Shown piece after piece: positions 57,139-64,000 of a stretch of 64,000 nt of DNA. The notes below the pieces were generated by a model. The model ran no database searches, was not told the origin of the DNA, and saw only the letters and a program-made list of their open reading frames with translations. Within the stretch, counting starts at the first letter, position 1. Each line of letters starts with the position of its first letter. Both the position numbers and the translations under genes were made by a program. The DNA comes from Streptomyces violens. Its GTDB lineage: Bacteria; Actinomycetota; Actinomycetes; Streptomycetales; Streptomycetaceae. The DNA lies in NCBI RefSeq assembly GCF_000717745.1, contig NZ_JOBH01000010.1:186001-250000 (forward strand), written 5' to 3'.

Positions 57139-57174
57139 CCGCGGGCCCCTGGGGAGATTCCCAAGGGCCCGCGG
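57139..57174 (-). terminator. Terminator after ino1
   Basis: Stem CCGCGGGCCC (57139-57148) with GGGCCCGCGG (57165-57174), extended inward with one mismatch, between the minus-strand ino1 and MFS genes. Confidence 0.7.
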
Positions 57175-57216
57175 TCAGGACGGTGCGGTCGCGGCGGCGT
57201 CCGCAGTCGCGCTACC

Positions 57217-58299
57217 TCAGCGCTCGACCTCGCCCTTGATGAACTTCTCGACGTTGTCCCGGGCCTCGTTGTCGAAGTACTGGACCGGCGGGGACTTCAT
57301 GAAGTACGAGGAAGCGGAGAGGATCGGGCCGCCGATGCCGCGGTCCTTGGCGATCTTCGCGGCGCGCAGCGCGTCGATGATGACGCCCGCGGAGTTCGGG
57401 GAGTCCCAGACCTCGAGCTTGTACTCCAGGTTCAGCGGGACGTCACCGAAGGCGCGACCCTCCAGGCGGACGTAGGCCCACTTGCGGTCGTCCAGCCAGG
57501 CGACGAAGTCCGAGGGACCGATGTGGACGTTGTCCGCGCCCATGTCACGGTCGGTGATCTGGGAGGTGACAGCCTGCGTCTTGGAGATCTTCTTGGACTC
57601 CAGGCGCTCGCGCTCGAGCATGTTCTTGAAGTCCATGTTGCCGCCGACGTTCAGCTGCATCGTGCGGTCCAGGATGACGCCCCGGTCCTCGAAGAGCTTG
57701 GCCATCACGCGGTGCGTGATGGTGGCGCCCACCTGGGACTTGATGTCGTCACCGACGATCGGGACGCCCGCCTCGGTGAACTTGTCCGCCCACTCCTTGG
57801 TGCCGGCGATGAAGACCGGGAGGGCGTTGACGAAGGCGACCTTGGCGTCGATGGCGCACTGGGCGTAGTACTTCGCGGCGTCCTCGGAGCCGACGGGGAG
57901 GTAGCACACCAGGACGTCGACCTGCTGGTCCTTGAGGACCTGGACGACGTCGACGGGGGCCTCGGCGGACTCCTCGATGGTCTGGCGGTAGTACTTGCCG
58001 AGGCCGTCGAGGGTGTGGCCGCGCTGCACGGTCACGCCGGAGCGCGGCACGTCACAGATCTTGATGGTGTTGTTCTCGCTGGCGCCGATGGCGTCGGCGA
58101 GGTCGAGGCCGACCTTCTTGGCGTCGACGTCGAAGGCAGCCACGAACTCGATGTCCCGCACGTGGTAGTCACCGAACTGCACGTGCATCAGACCGGGCAC
58201 GCGGCTGTCCGGGTCGGCGTCCTTGTAGTACTCGACGCCCTGTACCAACGATGCGGCGCAGTTGCCCACGCCGACGACGGCTACGCGAACCGAACCCAT
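57217..58299 (-). CDS. ino1: Inositol-3-phosphate synthase
   Basis: 360 residues. NAD-binding [57 protein letters not shown] and [29 protein letters not shown], all conserved in actinobacterial Ino1. It converts glucose 6-phosphate to inositol 3-phosphate, the first step to phosphatidylinositol and mycothiol. ATG 58299 with AGGGAG upstream. A PadR regulator gene lies 49 bases upstream on the same strand and may be co-transcribed. Confidence 0.95.
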   Translation of the reverse strand: MGSVRVAVVGVGNCAASLVQGVEYYKDADPDSRVPGLMHVQFGDYHVRDIEFVAAFDVDAKKVGLDLADAIGASENNTIKICDVPRSGVTVQRGHTLDGLGKYYRQTIEESAEAPVDVVQVLKDQQVDVLVCYLPVGSEDAAKYYAQCAIDAKVAFVNALPVFIAGTKEWADKFTEAGVPIVGDDIKSQVGATITHRVMAKLFEDRGVILDRTMQLNVGGNMDFKNMLERERLESKKISKTQAVTSQITDRDMGADNVHIGPSDFVAWLDDRKWAYVRLEGRAFGDVPLNLEYKLEVWDSPNSAGVIIDALRAAKIAKDRGIGGPILSASSYFMKSPPVQYFDNEARDNVEKFIKGEVER

Positions 58300-58348
58300 T
58301 CCGGTTGCTCCCTGTTTGTTCTCGACGCGGCTCCGCGGCTGCGGAGCC

Positions 58349-59032
58349 TCATGTTGCGGTGTCATCGGACGGATCCGGCCGGGATCCACCCCGGTGTCGG
58401 GGCAGGCCGCCCGTCTCTCCTGACTCGTTCCGGTCCGGGGCTGCGGCATCCGGGGCACGCTGGTCGCGCCCGGCCCGCTCGCTCTCGATCAGCTCGTTCA
58501 GCCAGCGCACTTCGCGTTCCACGGACTCCATGCCGTGCCGCTGCAGCTCGAGGGTGTAGTCATCGAGCCGCTCGCGGCTGCGGGCCAGGGAGGCGCGCAT
58601 CTTTTCGAGGCGCTCCTCCAGGCGGCTGCGCCGGCCCTCCAGTACACGCATGCGTACATCGCGCGAGGTCTGCCCGAAGAAGGCAAACCGGACACCGAAG
58701 TGCTCGTCCTCCCAGGCGTCGGGCCCGGAGTGGGAGAGCAGCTCTTCGAAGTGCGCCTTCCCCTCCGCCGTCAGCCGGTAGACGATCTTGGCTCGGCGTC
58801 CCGCGAGTGACGCGGCCGGGGCGGCGCCCTGGGCCGTGTCTCCCCCGGTCTCCTCGGCCAGCCAGCCGTGCGCGACCAAGGATTTCAGGCAGGGGTAGAG
58901 CGTGCCGTAGCTGAACGCTCGGAAAACGCCCAGCGAAGTATTGAGCCGCTTCCGCAGCTCGTAGCCGTGCATGGGGGACTCGCGCAGCAGGCCGAGCACG
59001 GCGAATTCGAGGATGCCGGACCGTCTGCTCAT
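58349..59032 (-). CDS. PadR-family transcriptional regulator
   Basis: 227 residues. N-terminal PadR winged helix ([51 protein letters not shown], then [21 protein letters not shown]), followed by a long helical C-terminal part with a coiled-coil ([38 protein letters not shown]). This is the larger PadR subtype; effector unknown. ATG 59032 follows GGAGG. A perfect palindrome 41-61 bp upstream is its likely own operator. Proximity suggests control of ino1. Confidence 0.9.
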   Translation of the reverse strand: MSRRSGILEFAVLGLLRESPMHGYELRKRLNTSLGVFRAFSYGTLYPCLKSLVAHGWLAEETGGDTAQGAAPAASLAGRRAKIVYRLTAEGKAHFEELLSHSGPDAWEDEHFGVRFAFFGQTSRDVRMRVLEGRRSRLEERLEKMRASLARSRERLDDYTLELQRHGMESVEREVRWLNELIESERAGRDQRAPDAAAPDRNESGETGGLPRHRGGSRPDPSDDTAT

Positions 59033-59394
59033 CCTCCGCCTCCCCAGCTGTGTGCGCTCTTTATGCCGAGCTGATGTATCGACTCGATACATCCAGACGA
59101 TAGAACGGGCAGCTGAGTGGGACAAGGGCGGGGACGGTGAACGGCATCACATCGCCGATTCGCTGTAGCCAACGTGACTGATTTGGAGTGAATTTCGAGG
59201 CTGGGCAGGTTTTGGCCGTGCGTAGTCTGTGCGGCATGCAGACTGCCGGGAACCAAGTGGCGAGAAGTGGCGTCTCCGTCCCCGGTGTAGTGCGGCCCGT
59301 GCGACCAATGCGGGCCGTGTTGTCGGGGGGACCTGAAGTGAACTGCCGCCTTCAGGCGATGAGATAGCGCGCCTGCCCGAGGAGTAACCGTTCC
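59033..59394. other. padR-PBP divergent intergenic region
   Basis: 362 bases containing the PadR palindrome near the left end and the leader of the PBP gene. The promoter of the PBP gene is not clear. No gene seen. Confidence 0.55.
59073..59093. promoter_or_regulatory. Perfect palindrome, likely PadR operator
   Basis: GATGTATCGA and TCGATACATC flank a single central base (59083). The ATGTATCG/CGATACAT arms match the ATGT-N-ACAT pattern of PadR operators. It lies 41-61 bp upstream of the padR start, in the divergent gap to the PBP gene. Confidence 0.75.
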
Positions 59395-62034
59395 ATGAGC
59401 GAGCACCGTCGCAAACCGCCGCAGCCGCAAGGTGGCGGACGTGCCGCGGCCCGACGCGCCGCACAGCAACAATCGAGTGGCCGCCGAGCCGCGCCGTCGC
59501 GCGGTTCCAGCAGGGCGTCCGCTTCTGCTGCCGCTTCCCCGTCCGGCGTGCCCGAGCAGGAGCCTCCCTACCAGGGGCGGGCGGCCGCGCGCCGGGCTGC
59601 GCAACGCGGCGGGCGCCGGAGGGCGCCCGAAGCGGCGGCGGCCGGAGGGGCCGGCCGCGGCGGCCGGCGCTCCGGCGGCGGTGCGGGCGGCGATGGCCAC
59701 CCGCCCAAGAAGCGGTTCATCGACTACCCGCGCGCGGGCAAGTACGGGGCGCGCCGCTGGGTGCCGTCCTGGCGCCTCGTGCTGGGCAGCTGCCTGGGCT
59801 TCATCGCGCTCGTGCTCGGCCTGTCCGGCATCGCGCTGGCATACGTCGACGTTCCCGACGCGCAGAAGCTGGCGAAGGTCCAGAAGAACGTCTACTACTG
59901 GTCCGACAACAAGCCGATGGTCGTCGCCGGTGGTGGTGAGCTCAACCGCCAGATCGTGCCGATCAGCCAGATCCCCAAGGCGATGCAGGACGCGGTGATC
60001 TCCGCGGAGAACGCCTCGTTCGAGACGGACTCGGGTGTCGACCCGATGGGTATCGCCCGCGCGGTGGTCAAGATGGCCATGGGCGGCGAGACCCAGAGTG
60101 GCTCGACGATTACGCAGCAGTACGTGAAGAACACGTACCTGAACCAGGAGCAGACGCTCAAGCGCAAGATCACCGAGCTGTTCATCTCGATAAAGGTGGG
60201 CGCCTCGGAGCCCAAGCCCAAGATCCTGGCCGGGTACCTCAACACGGCGTACTACGGGCGTGGCGCCTACGGCATCCAGGCCGCGTCGCGCGCCTACTAC
60301 AACAAGGACAGCGAAGACCTCAACAGGAGTGAGAGCGCCTTCCTCTCCTCGCTGCTCAACGGCCCCAACCTCTACGACCCGTTCGTCACGACGGAGAGCA
60401 AGAACGCGAACTACAAGCGGGCCAAGGCGCGCTGGTCGTGGACGCTGGACCGGGAGGTCCAGGTGGGCCGGCTGTCCAAGGCGGCACGGGCCAAGATCAC
60501 GGACGACGACTTCCCCATGCCGCGGCCGCCGAAGAAGGCGATGGACCTGCGGGGGCAGAAGGGCTACCTCGTCGACCTCGCCAACAACTACATCACCGCC
60601 AACACGAACATCTCGGATGCCCAGCTGAAGCAGGGCGGCTACGCGATTCACACCACCTTCGACCGCAAGAAGATGGGTGAACTGACCAAGGCTGTCGAGA
60701 ACGTCTCCAAGAAGGCGCTGAATCCCGAGCAGCGGGCGGTCGACAAGTACGTGCAGTTCGGCGGGGCCTCGGTCGAGCCGAAGACCGGAAAGATCGTCGC
60801 CATCTACGGCGGCAAGGACGCGACGGAGCACTACACCAACAACGCCGACTACACCGGTGTCCAGGTCGGCTCCACGTTCAAGCCATTCGTGCTGGCCGCG
60901 GCGATGGACAAGGGAGTGCGGGACCCGGACAACCCGGCCGTCCGCACTCCCGTGTCGCCGAACAGCATGTACAACGGCAACAACAAGGTGCGGCTGCTCA
61001 ACTACGACGGAACCGTCTGGCACGACCGGGACGGCAAGGAGTGGCACCAGGCCAACGACGGCAATGAGGACAAGGGCCGCGTCAGCCTGCGCACCGCCAT
61101 GCAGTACTCGGTGAACACGCCCTACATCCAGCTGGGCATGGACGTCGGCACCGACGTGGTGAAGCAGGAGGCCATCGCCGCCGGTCTGCGGGACGACAAC
61201 AGCATGGCGCGGACCACGCCGACCTTCTCCCTGGGCACCTCGGCGCCCAGCGCCATCCGGCTGGCCGGTGCGTACGCCACCTTCGCCGCCAGCGGCGAGC
61301 AGACCGACCCGTACTCCGTCGAGTCGGTGACCAAGGACGGCACCAGCTACTACAAGCACGAGTCGAAGACCAAGACGGCCTTCGACCCGAACGTGGCCAA
61401 CAACGTCACGGACGTGCTCAAGAACGTGATCAAGAAGGGCACCGGTACGGCGGCGCAGCTGCCGGACGGCCGCGAGGCGGCCGGCAAGACCGGTACCACC
61501 GATGACAACAAGTCGGCGTGGTTCGCGGGCTACACCAAGCAGCTGGCCACCACGATCGGCATGTGGCGCGTCAACGACCAGGCGAAGTCGCAGCGCTTCC
61601 TGAAGATGTACGGCGTCGGCGGCGAGGAGAAGATCCACGGAGCTTCGTTCCCCTCGCAGATCTGGCGCGACTACATGATGCGGGCGATGCAGGGCGAGCC
61701 AATGGAGGCGTTCCCGCAGCCGCAGCCGATCGGCAAGGTCGTCTACGGCGAGAGCGCCAGCCCGAAGCCGACCCCGACGAAGACCGAGGAGAAGCCGACG
61801 GAGGAGCCGTCGGAGACGCCTTCGGAAAGCCCGAGCGAGTCCTCCCCCAGCCCGTCGCCGAGCGACACCTGCTCGCCCTGGGACCTGGGCTGTAAGGACG
61901 ACGGAGGCCAGGACGGCGGCCCGACCGGTGACCCGGCCGATCCCGGCGGCGAGACCTCGCCACCGGCCACCGAGCCACCCGGCGGCGATGACGGCGGTGG
62001 TTTCTTCGGAGGCCCGGACGGCTTCGAGAACTGA
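59395..62034 (+). CDS. Class A penicillin-binding protein (bifunctional transglycosylase/transpeptidase)
   Basis: 879 residues. About 115 Arg/Ala/Gly-rich cytoplasmic residues with repeated GRAAARRAAQ, a membrane helix (about 128-148), a GT51 domain (ISAENASFETDSGVDPMGIARAV, GSTITQQYVKNTYL) and a transpeptidase domain with SxxK in GSTFKPFV, SxN in YSVNTPY and KTGT in AGKTGTTDD. A Pro/Ser/Thr-rich tail ends in a Gly/Asp stretch. It both polymerises and crosslinks peptidoglycan. Two parS sites follow immediately. Confidence 0.95.
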   Translation: MSEHRRKPPQPQGGGRAAARRAAQQQSSGRRAAPSRGSSRASASAAASPSGVPEQEPPYQGRAAARRAAQRGGRRRAPEAAAAGGAGRGGRRSGGGAGGDGHPPKKRFIDYPRAGKYGARRWVPSWRLVLGSCLGFIALVLGLSGIALAYVDVPDAQKLAKVQKNVYYWSDNKPMVVAGGGELNRQIVPISQIPKAMQDAVISAENASFETDSGVDPMGIARAVVKMAMGGETQSGSTITQQYVKNTYLNQEQTLKRKITELFISIKVGASEPKPKILAGYLNTAYYGRGAYGIQAASRAYYNKDSEDLNRSESAFLSSLLNGPNLYDPFVTTESKNANYKRAKARWSWTLDREVQVGRLSKAARAKITDDDFPMPRPPKKAMDLRGQKGYLVDLANNYITANTNISDAQLKQGGYAIHTTFDRKKMGELTKAVENVSKKALNPEQRAVDKYVQFGGASVEPKTGKIVAIYGGKDATEHYTNNADYTGVQVGSTFKPFVLAAAMDKGVRDPDNPAVRTPVSPNSMYNGNNKVRLLNYDGTVWHDRDGKEWHQANDGNEDKGRVSLRTAMQYSVNTPYIQLGMDVGTDVVKQEAIAAGLRDDNSMARTTPTFSLGTSAPSAIRLAGAYATFAASGEQTDPYSVESVTKDGTSYYKHESKTKTAFDPNVANNVTDVLKNVIKKGTGTAAQLPDGREAAGKTGTTDDNKSAWFAGYTKQLATTIGMWRVNDQAKSQRFLKMYGVGGEEKIHGASFPSQIWRDYMMRAMQGEPMEAFPQPQPIGKVVYGESASPKPTPTKTEEKPTEEPSETPSESPSESSPSPSPSDTCSPWDLGCKDDGGQDGGPTGDPADPGGETSPPATEPPGGDDGGGFFGGPDGFEN

Positions 62035-62043
62035 CCGCGCGCT

Positions 62044-62057
62044 GTTTCACGTGAAAC
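62044..62057. promoter_or_regulatory. parS: parS site after the PBP gene, first
   Basis: Exact GTTTCACGTGAAAC, 9 bases past the stop. Confidence 0.93.
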
Positions 62058-62066
62058 GCTCGACTG

Positions 62067-62080
62067 GTTTCACGTGAAAC
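62067..62080. promoter_or_regulatory. parS: parS site after the PBP gene, second
   Basis: Exact GTTTCACGTGAAAC, 23 bp from the first. With the flanking GCT/AGC the two copies form a 17-bp inverted repeat (62041-62057 and 62067-62083) that could fold in RNA. Confidence 0.93.
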
Positions 62081-62098
62081 AGCGGATGCGAAACGACG

Positions 62099-62130
62099 AG
62101 CCCCCGACCCGGCATGCCCGGGCGGGGGCT
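62099..62130 (+). terminator. Terminator-like hairpin before the glycosyltransferase gene
   Basis: AGCCCCCG (62099-62106) pairs with CGGGGGCT (62123-62130), with an inner CCCGG/CCGGG pair. Confidence 0.7.
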
Positions 62131-62170
62131 TCGCCGTCTCCGGCACAGGGACGTGCGGCAGGATGACCCC

Positions 62171-63631
62171 ATGACGAGCGTGCGACAGGACGAGCCCGTA
62201 CGGCCGACGCAACGGGACGAGGTGGCGGCGGCCGGCAGCGAGCTGATCGGCGGCCCGCTCGGCCGCCGCGTACTGTTCGGTGCGAGCTGGTGGACGCCGG
62301 TACGCGTCATCGCTCTGGTCGCCCTGGGGATGTTCGCGCTGGGGATGGTGCAGAAGCTGCCCTGCTACAACGGCGCCTGGTTCTTCGGCGCGACCAGCCA
62401 GTACACCCACGCCTGCTACTCGGACATCCCGCACCTCTACGTCGGACGCGGGTTCGCCGAGAATCTCGTCCCGTACTTCGACCGGCTGCCCGGTGACATG
62501 CAGTACCTCGAATACCCGGTACTGACCGGTGTGTTCATGGAGGTCGCCTCGTGGCTGACCCCGCACGGCGGCACGATGCAGCACCGCGAGCAGATCTACT
62601 GGTTGGTCAACGCCGGGATGCTCATGGCCTGCGCCGCCGTCATCGCGGTCTGTGTGGCCCGGACGCACCGCAAGCGGCCCTGGGACGCCCTGCTCGTCGC
62701 CCTGGCGCCCGCTTTCGCGCTGACGGCCACCATCAACTGGGATCTGCTCGCCGTCGCGCTGGCCTCGGTGGCGATGCTGCTCTGGTCGCGCAGCCGCCCG
62801 CTCGCCGCCGGGGTGTTCATCGGGCTGGCGACAGCGGCCAAGCTCTACCCCGTCCTGCTGCTGGGGCCGCTGTTCGTCCTGTGCTGGCGAGCCGGGAAGT
62901 GGCGGGCGTTCGGCGCGGTGACGGGTGGCGCGGTCTTCTCCTGGCTGGCGGTGAATCTGCCCGTGATGCTGCCCGCCTGGGACGGCTGGCAGAAGTTCTA
63001 CACCTTCAGCCAGGAGCGGCCGATCGACTTCGGCTCCGTCTGGCTGCTGATCTCCCAGCGCACTGGCAACCCGCTGGAGTACGCCAACACCTATGCGACG
63101 CTGCTGATGATCGTCGGGTGCGGGGCCATCGCCCTGCTCACGCTCTATGCGCCGCGCCGCCCGCGCCTGGCCCAGTTGGCGTTCCTGGTCGTCGCGCTCT
63201 TCATCCTGACCAACAAGGTCTATTCACCGCAGTACGTGCTCTGGCTGGTCCCGCTGGCCGCACTGGCCCGGCCGCGCTGGCGGGACTTCCTGGTGTGGCA
63301 GGGGTGCGAGGTCATGTACTTCCTCGGCATCTGGCTGTACCTCGCGTACAGCGGCAGCGGGGACAAGCACCAAGGCCTGCCGCCCGAGGGCTATCAACTC
63401 GCCATCGTCCTGCATCTGTTGGGCACGCTGTACCTGTGCGCGCTGGTGATCAGGGACATCCTGCTGCCGGACCGGGACACGGTGCGCCGGGAAGGTGCCG
63501 ACGACCCCTCGGGCGGCGTCCTGGACCAGGCCCCTGACGTGTTCGTCCTGGGGCGGCAGCACCACGCACCGCGGCACGCCGCCCCGTTCGAGGGTGTGGC
63601 ACGGGTCGAGTGGGGACCGGCCGGGGACTGA
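62171..63631 (+). CDS. GT87-type membrane glycosyltransferase (DUF2029-like)
   Basis: 486 residues with about 11 hydrophobic helices. It starts in a soluble stretch, then VRVIALVALGMFALGMVQ. The first loop, with PCYNGAWFF and YSDIPHLYVGRGF, carries the acidic residue typical of GT-C enzymes, and LEYPVLTGVFMEVASWLTP, IGLATAAKLYPVLLLGP and KVYSPQYVLWLVPLAAL are GT87 hallmarks. It likely transfers a polyprenol-linked sugar outside the membrane; acceptor unknown. ATG 62171: CAGGAT 6 bases upstream may be a -10 (leaderless) or AGGA a ribosome-binding site. Confidence 0.88.
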   Translation: MTSVRQDEPVRPTQRDEVAAAGSELIGGPLGRRVLFGASWWTPVRVIALVALGMFALGMVQKLPCYNGAWFFGATSQYTHACYSDIPHLYVGRGFAENLVPYFDRLPGDMQYLEYPVLTGVFMEVASWLTPHGGTMQHREQIYWLVNAGMLMACAAVIAVCVARTHRKRPWDALLVALAPAFALTATINWDLLAVALASVAMLLWSRSRPLAAGVFIGLATAAKLYPVLLLGPLFVLCWRAGKWRAFGAVTGGAVFSWLAVNLPVMLPAWDGWQKFYTFSQERPIDFGSVWLLISQRTGNPLEYANTYATLLMIVGCGAIALLTLYAPRRPRLAQLAFLVVALFILTNKVYSPQYVLWLVPLAALARPRWRDFLVWQGCEVMYFLGIWLYLAYSGSGDKHQGLPPEGYQLAIVLHLLGTLYLCALVIRDILLPDRDTVRREGADDPSGGVLDQAPDVFVLGRQHHAPRHAAPFEGVARVEWGPAGD

Positions 63632-63679
63632 CCGCCGGCGTCGGCGCGCGCGTCGGCAGGTCGGCCGGAGAAACGCGTT

Positions 63680-63718
63680 GGGCCCGGAAGCACGGCGAGG
63701 AGCCGTGCCTCCGGGCCC
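63680..63718. terminator. Bidirectional terminator between convergent genes
   Basis: A 17-bp stem (63680-63696 and 63702-63718, one mismatch) lies between the glycosyltransferase and the gene entering from the right. Confidence 0.82.
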
Positions 63719-63744
63719 GTTGCATTGGGGCCGGAAGCCGCAGG

Positions 63745-64000
63745 TCAGCGGTCCACGAGACGGTCGAACTGGGTGGTGGTGTGCCGCAGGTGGGCCACCA
63801 GCTCCTCGCCGACCTTCGGCTCCGGCGCGTCGCTGGGCACGAACAGGATGGAGACCTGCATGTGCGGCGGCTCCGCGAACCAACGCTGCTTGCCGGACCA
63901 CACGTACGGCGAGAGGTTGCGGTTCACCGTCGCCAGGCCGGCCCGGGCGACGCCCTTGGCGCGCGGCATCATGCCGTGCAGCGCCTTGGGGGCCTCCAGG
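63745..64000 (-). CDS. C-terminal part of an unrecognised protein (5' end beyond the window)
   Basis: The minus-strand frame is open from the window edge to a stop at 63745-63747, giving 84 C-terminal residues: LEAPKALHGMMPRAKGVARAG, then NRNLSPYVWSGKQRWFAEPPHMQVSILFVPSDAPEPKVGEELVAHLRHTTTQFDRLVDR. Composition and the terminator after it support a real gene. I do not recognise the family; a membrane or enzyme role cannot be told from this fragment. Confidence 0.75.
   Translation of the reverse strand, partial: LEAPKALHGMMPRAKGVARAGLATVNRNLSPYVWSGKQRWFAEPPHMQVSILFVPSDAPEPKVGEELVAHLRHTTTQFDRLVDR

Noticed and set aside
59029..61638. An 869-codon open frame opposite the class A PBP gene
   Set aside because: Shadow of the PBP coding sequence; no start context or domain.

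Overview
The window is the replication-origin region of a Streptomyces chromosome. The evidence is very high G+C with strong third-position G/C bias, the gene order gyrA-gyrB-dciA-recF-gnd-dnaN-oriC-dnaA-rpmH-rnpA-yidD-yidC-jag-rsmG-parA-parB-trxA-trxB-anti-sigma-sigM-murJ, a roughly 0.9 kb origin full of TTGTCCACA-like DnaA boxes, and 14 exact GTTTCACGTGAAAC parS sites. Families typical of streptomycetes are also present (DUF5324, DLW-39, class E sortases, CrgA). Every gene assignment is made by reading the translated sequence; no database search was possible.

Layout. 1-2.7 kb: partial DUF2252 gene, a MarR regulator, and a divergent HxlR regulator/azoreductase pair. 2.8-11.4 kb: tRNA-Leu, then the growth and cell-wall kinase operon fhaA-fhaB-pstP-rodA-pbpA-pknB on the plus strand. 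11.5-18.4 kb, minus strand except crgA: three class E sortases, pabA, small membrane proteins, a DUF881 protein, a rhomboid protease and a cyclophilin. Beside crgA lies a non-coding stretch with three consensus DnaA boxes. 18.9-23.7 kb: DUF5324, tRNA-Ala, a helix-turn-helix protein with a Ser/Thr kinase, an unrecognised secreted protein and DLW-39. 23.8-34.8 kb: tRNA-Ile, DUF3566, gyrA, gyrB, three parS, dciA, recF, gnd, dnaN and oriC. 34.8-43.1 kb: dnaA, then divergently rpmH-rnpA-yidD-yidC-jag-rsmG-parA-parB. 43.2-54.1 kb: a possible overlapping small gene with a GNAT protein, trxA/trxB (with a sigma-R type promoter), anti-sigma/sigM, a pseudokinase, murJ and DUF6049. 54.3-64 kb: CCA-adding enzyme, MFS protein, ino1, PadR regulator, class A PBP, a GT87-type glycosyltransferase and the 3' end of an unrecognised gene.

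The genes work together as replication initiation (DnaA, DnaN, DciA, RecF, gyrase), segregation (ParA, ParB, parS), ribosome, RNase P and membrane-insertion functions, and envelope growth and its phospho-signalling (FhaA, FhaB, PstP, PknB, RodA, PbpA, MurJ, pseudokinase, CrgA, class A PBP). Most genes near oriC point away from it, co-directional with replication.

I found no insertion sequence, prophage, CRISPR array or biosynthetic cluster. The region is conserved core chromosome, and no wholly new system is evident. The more unusual signals are the consistent reading frame of parS sites inside genes (always VSRET), parS sites fused to hairpins or to the end of a gene, the DnaA-box cluster near crgA, and several clear candidate operators.
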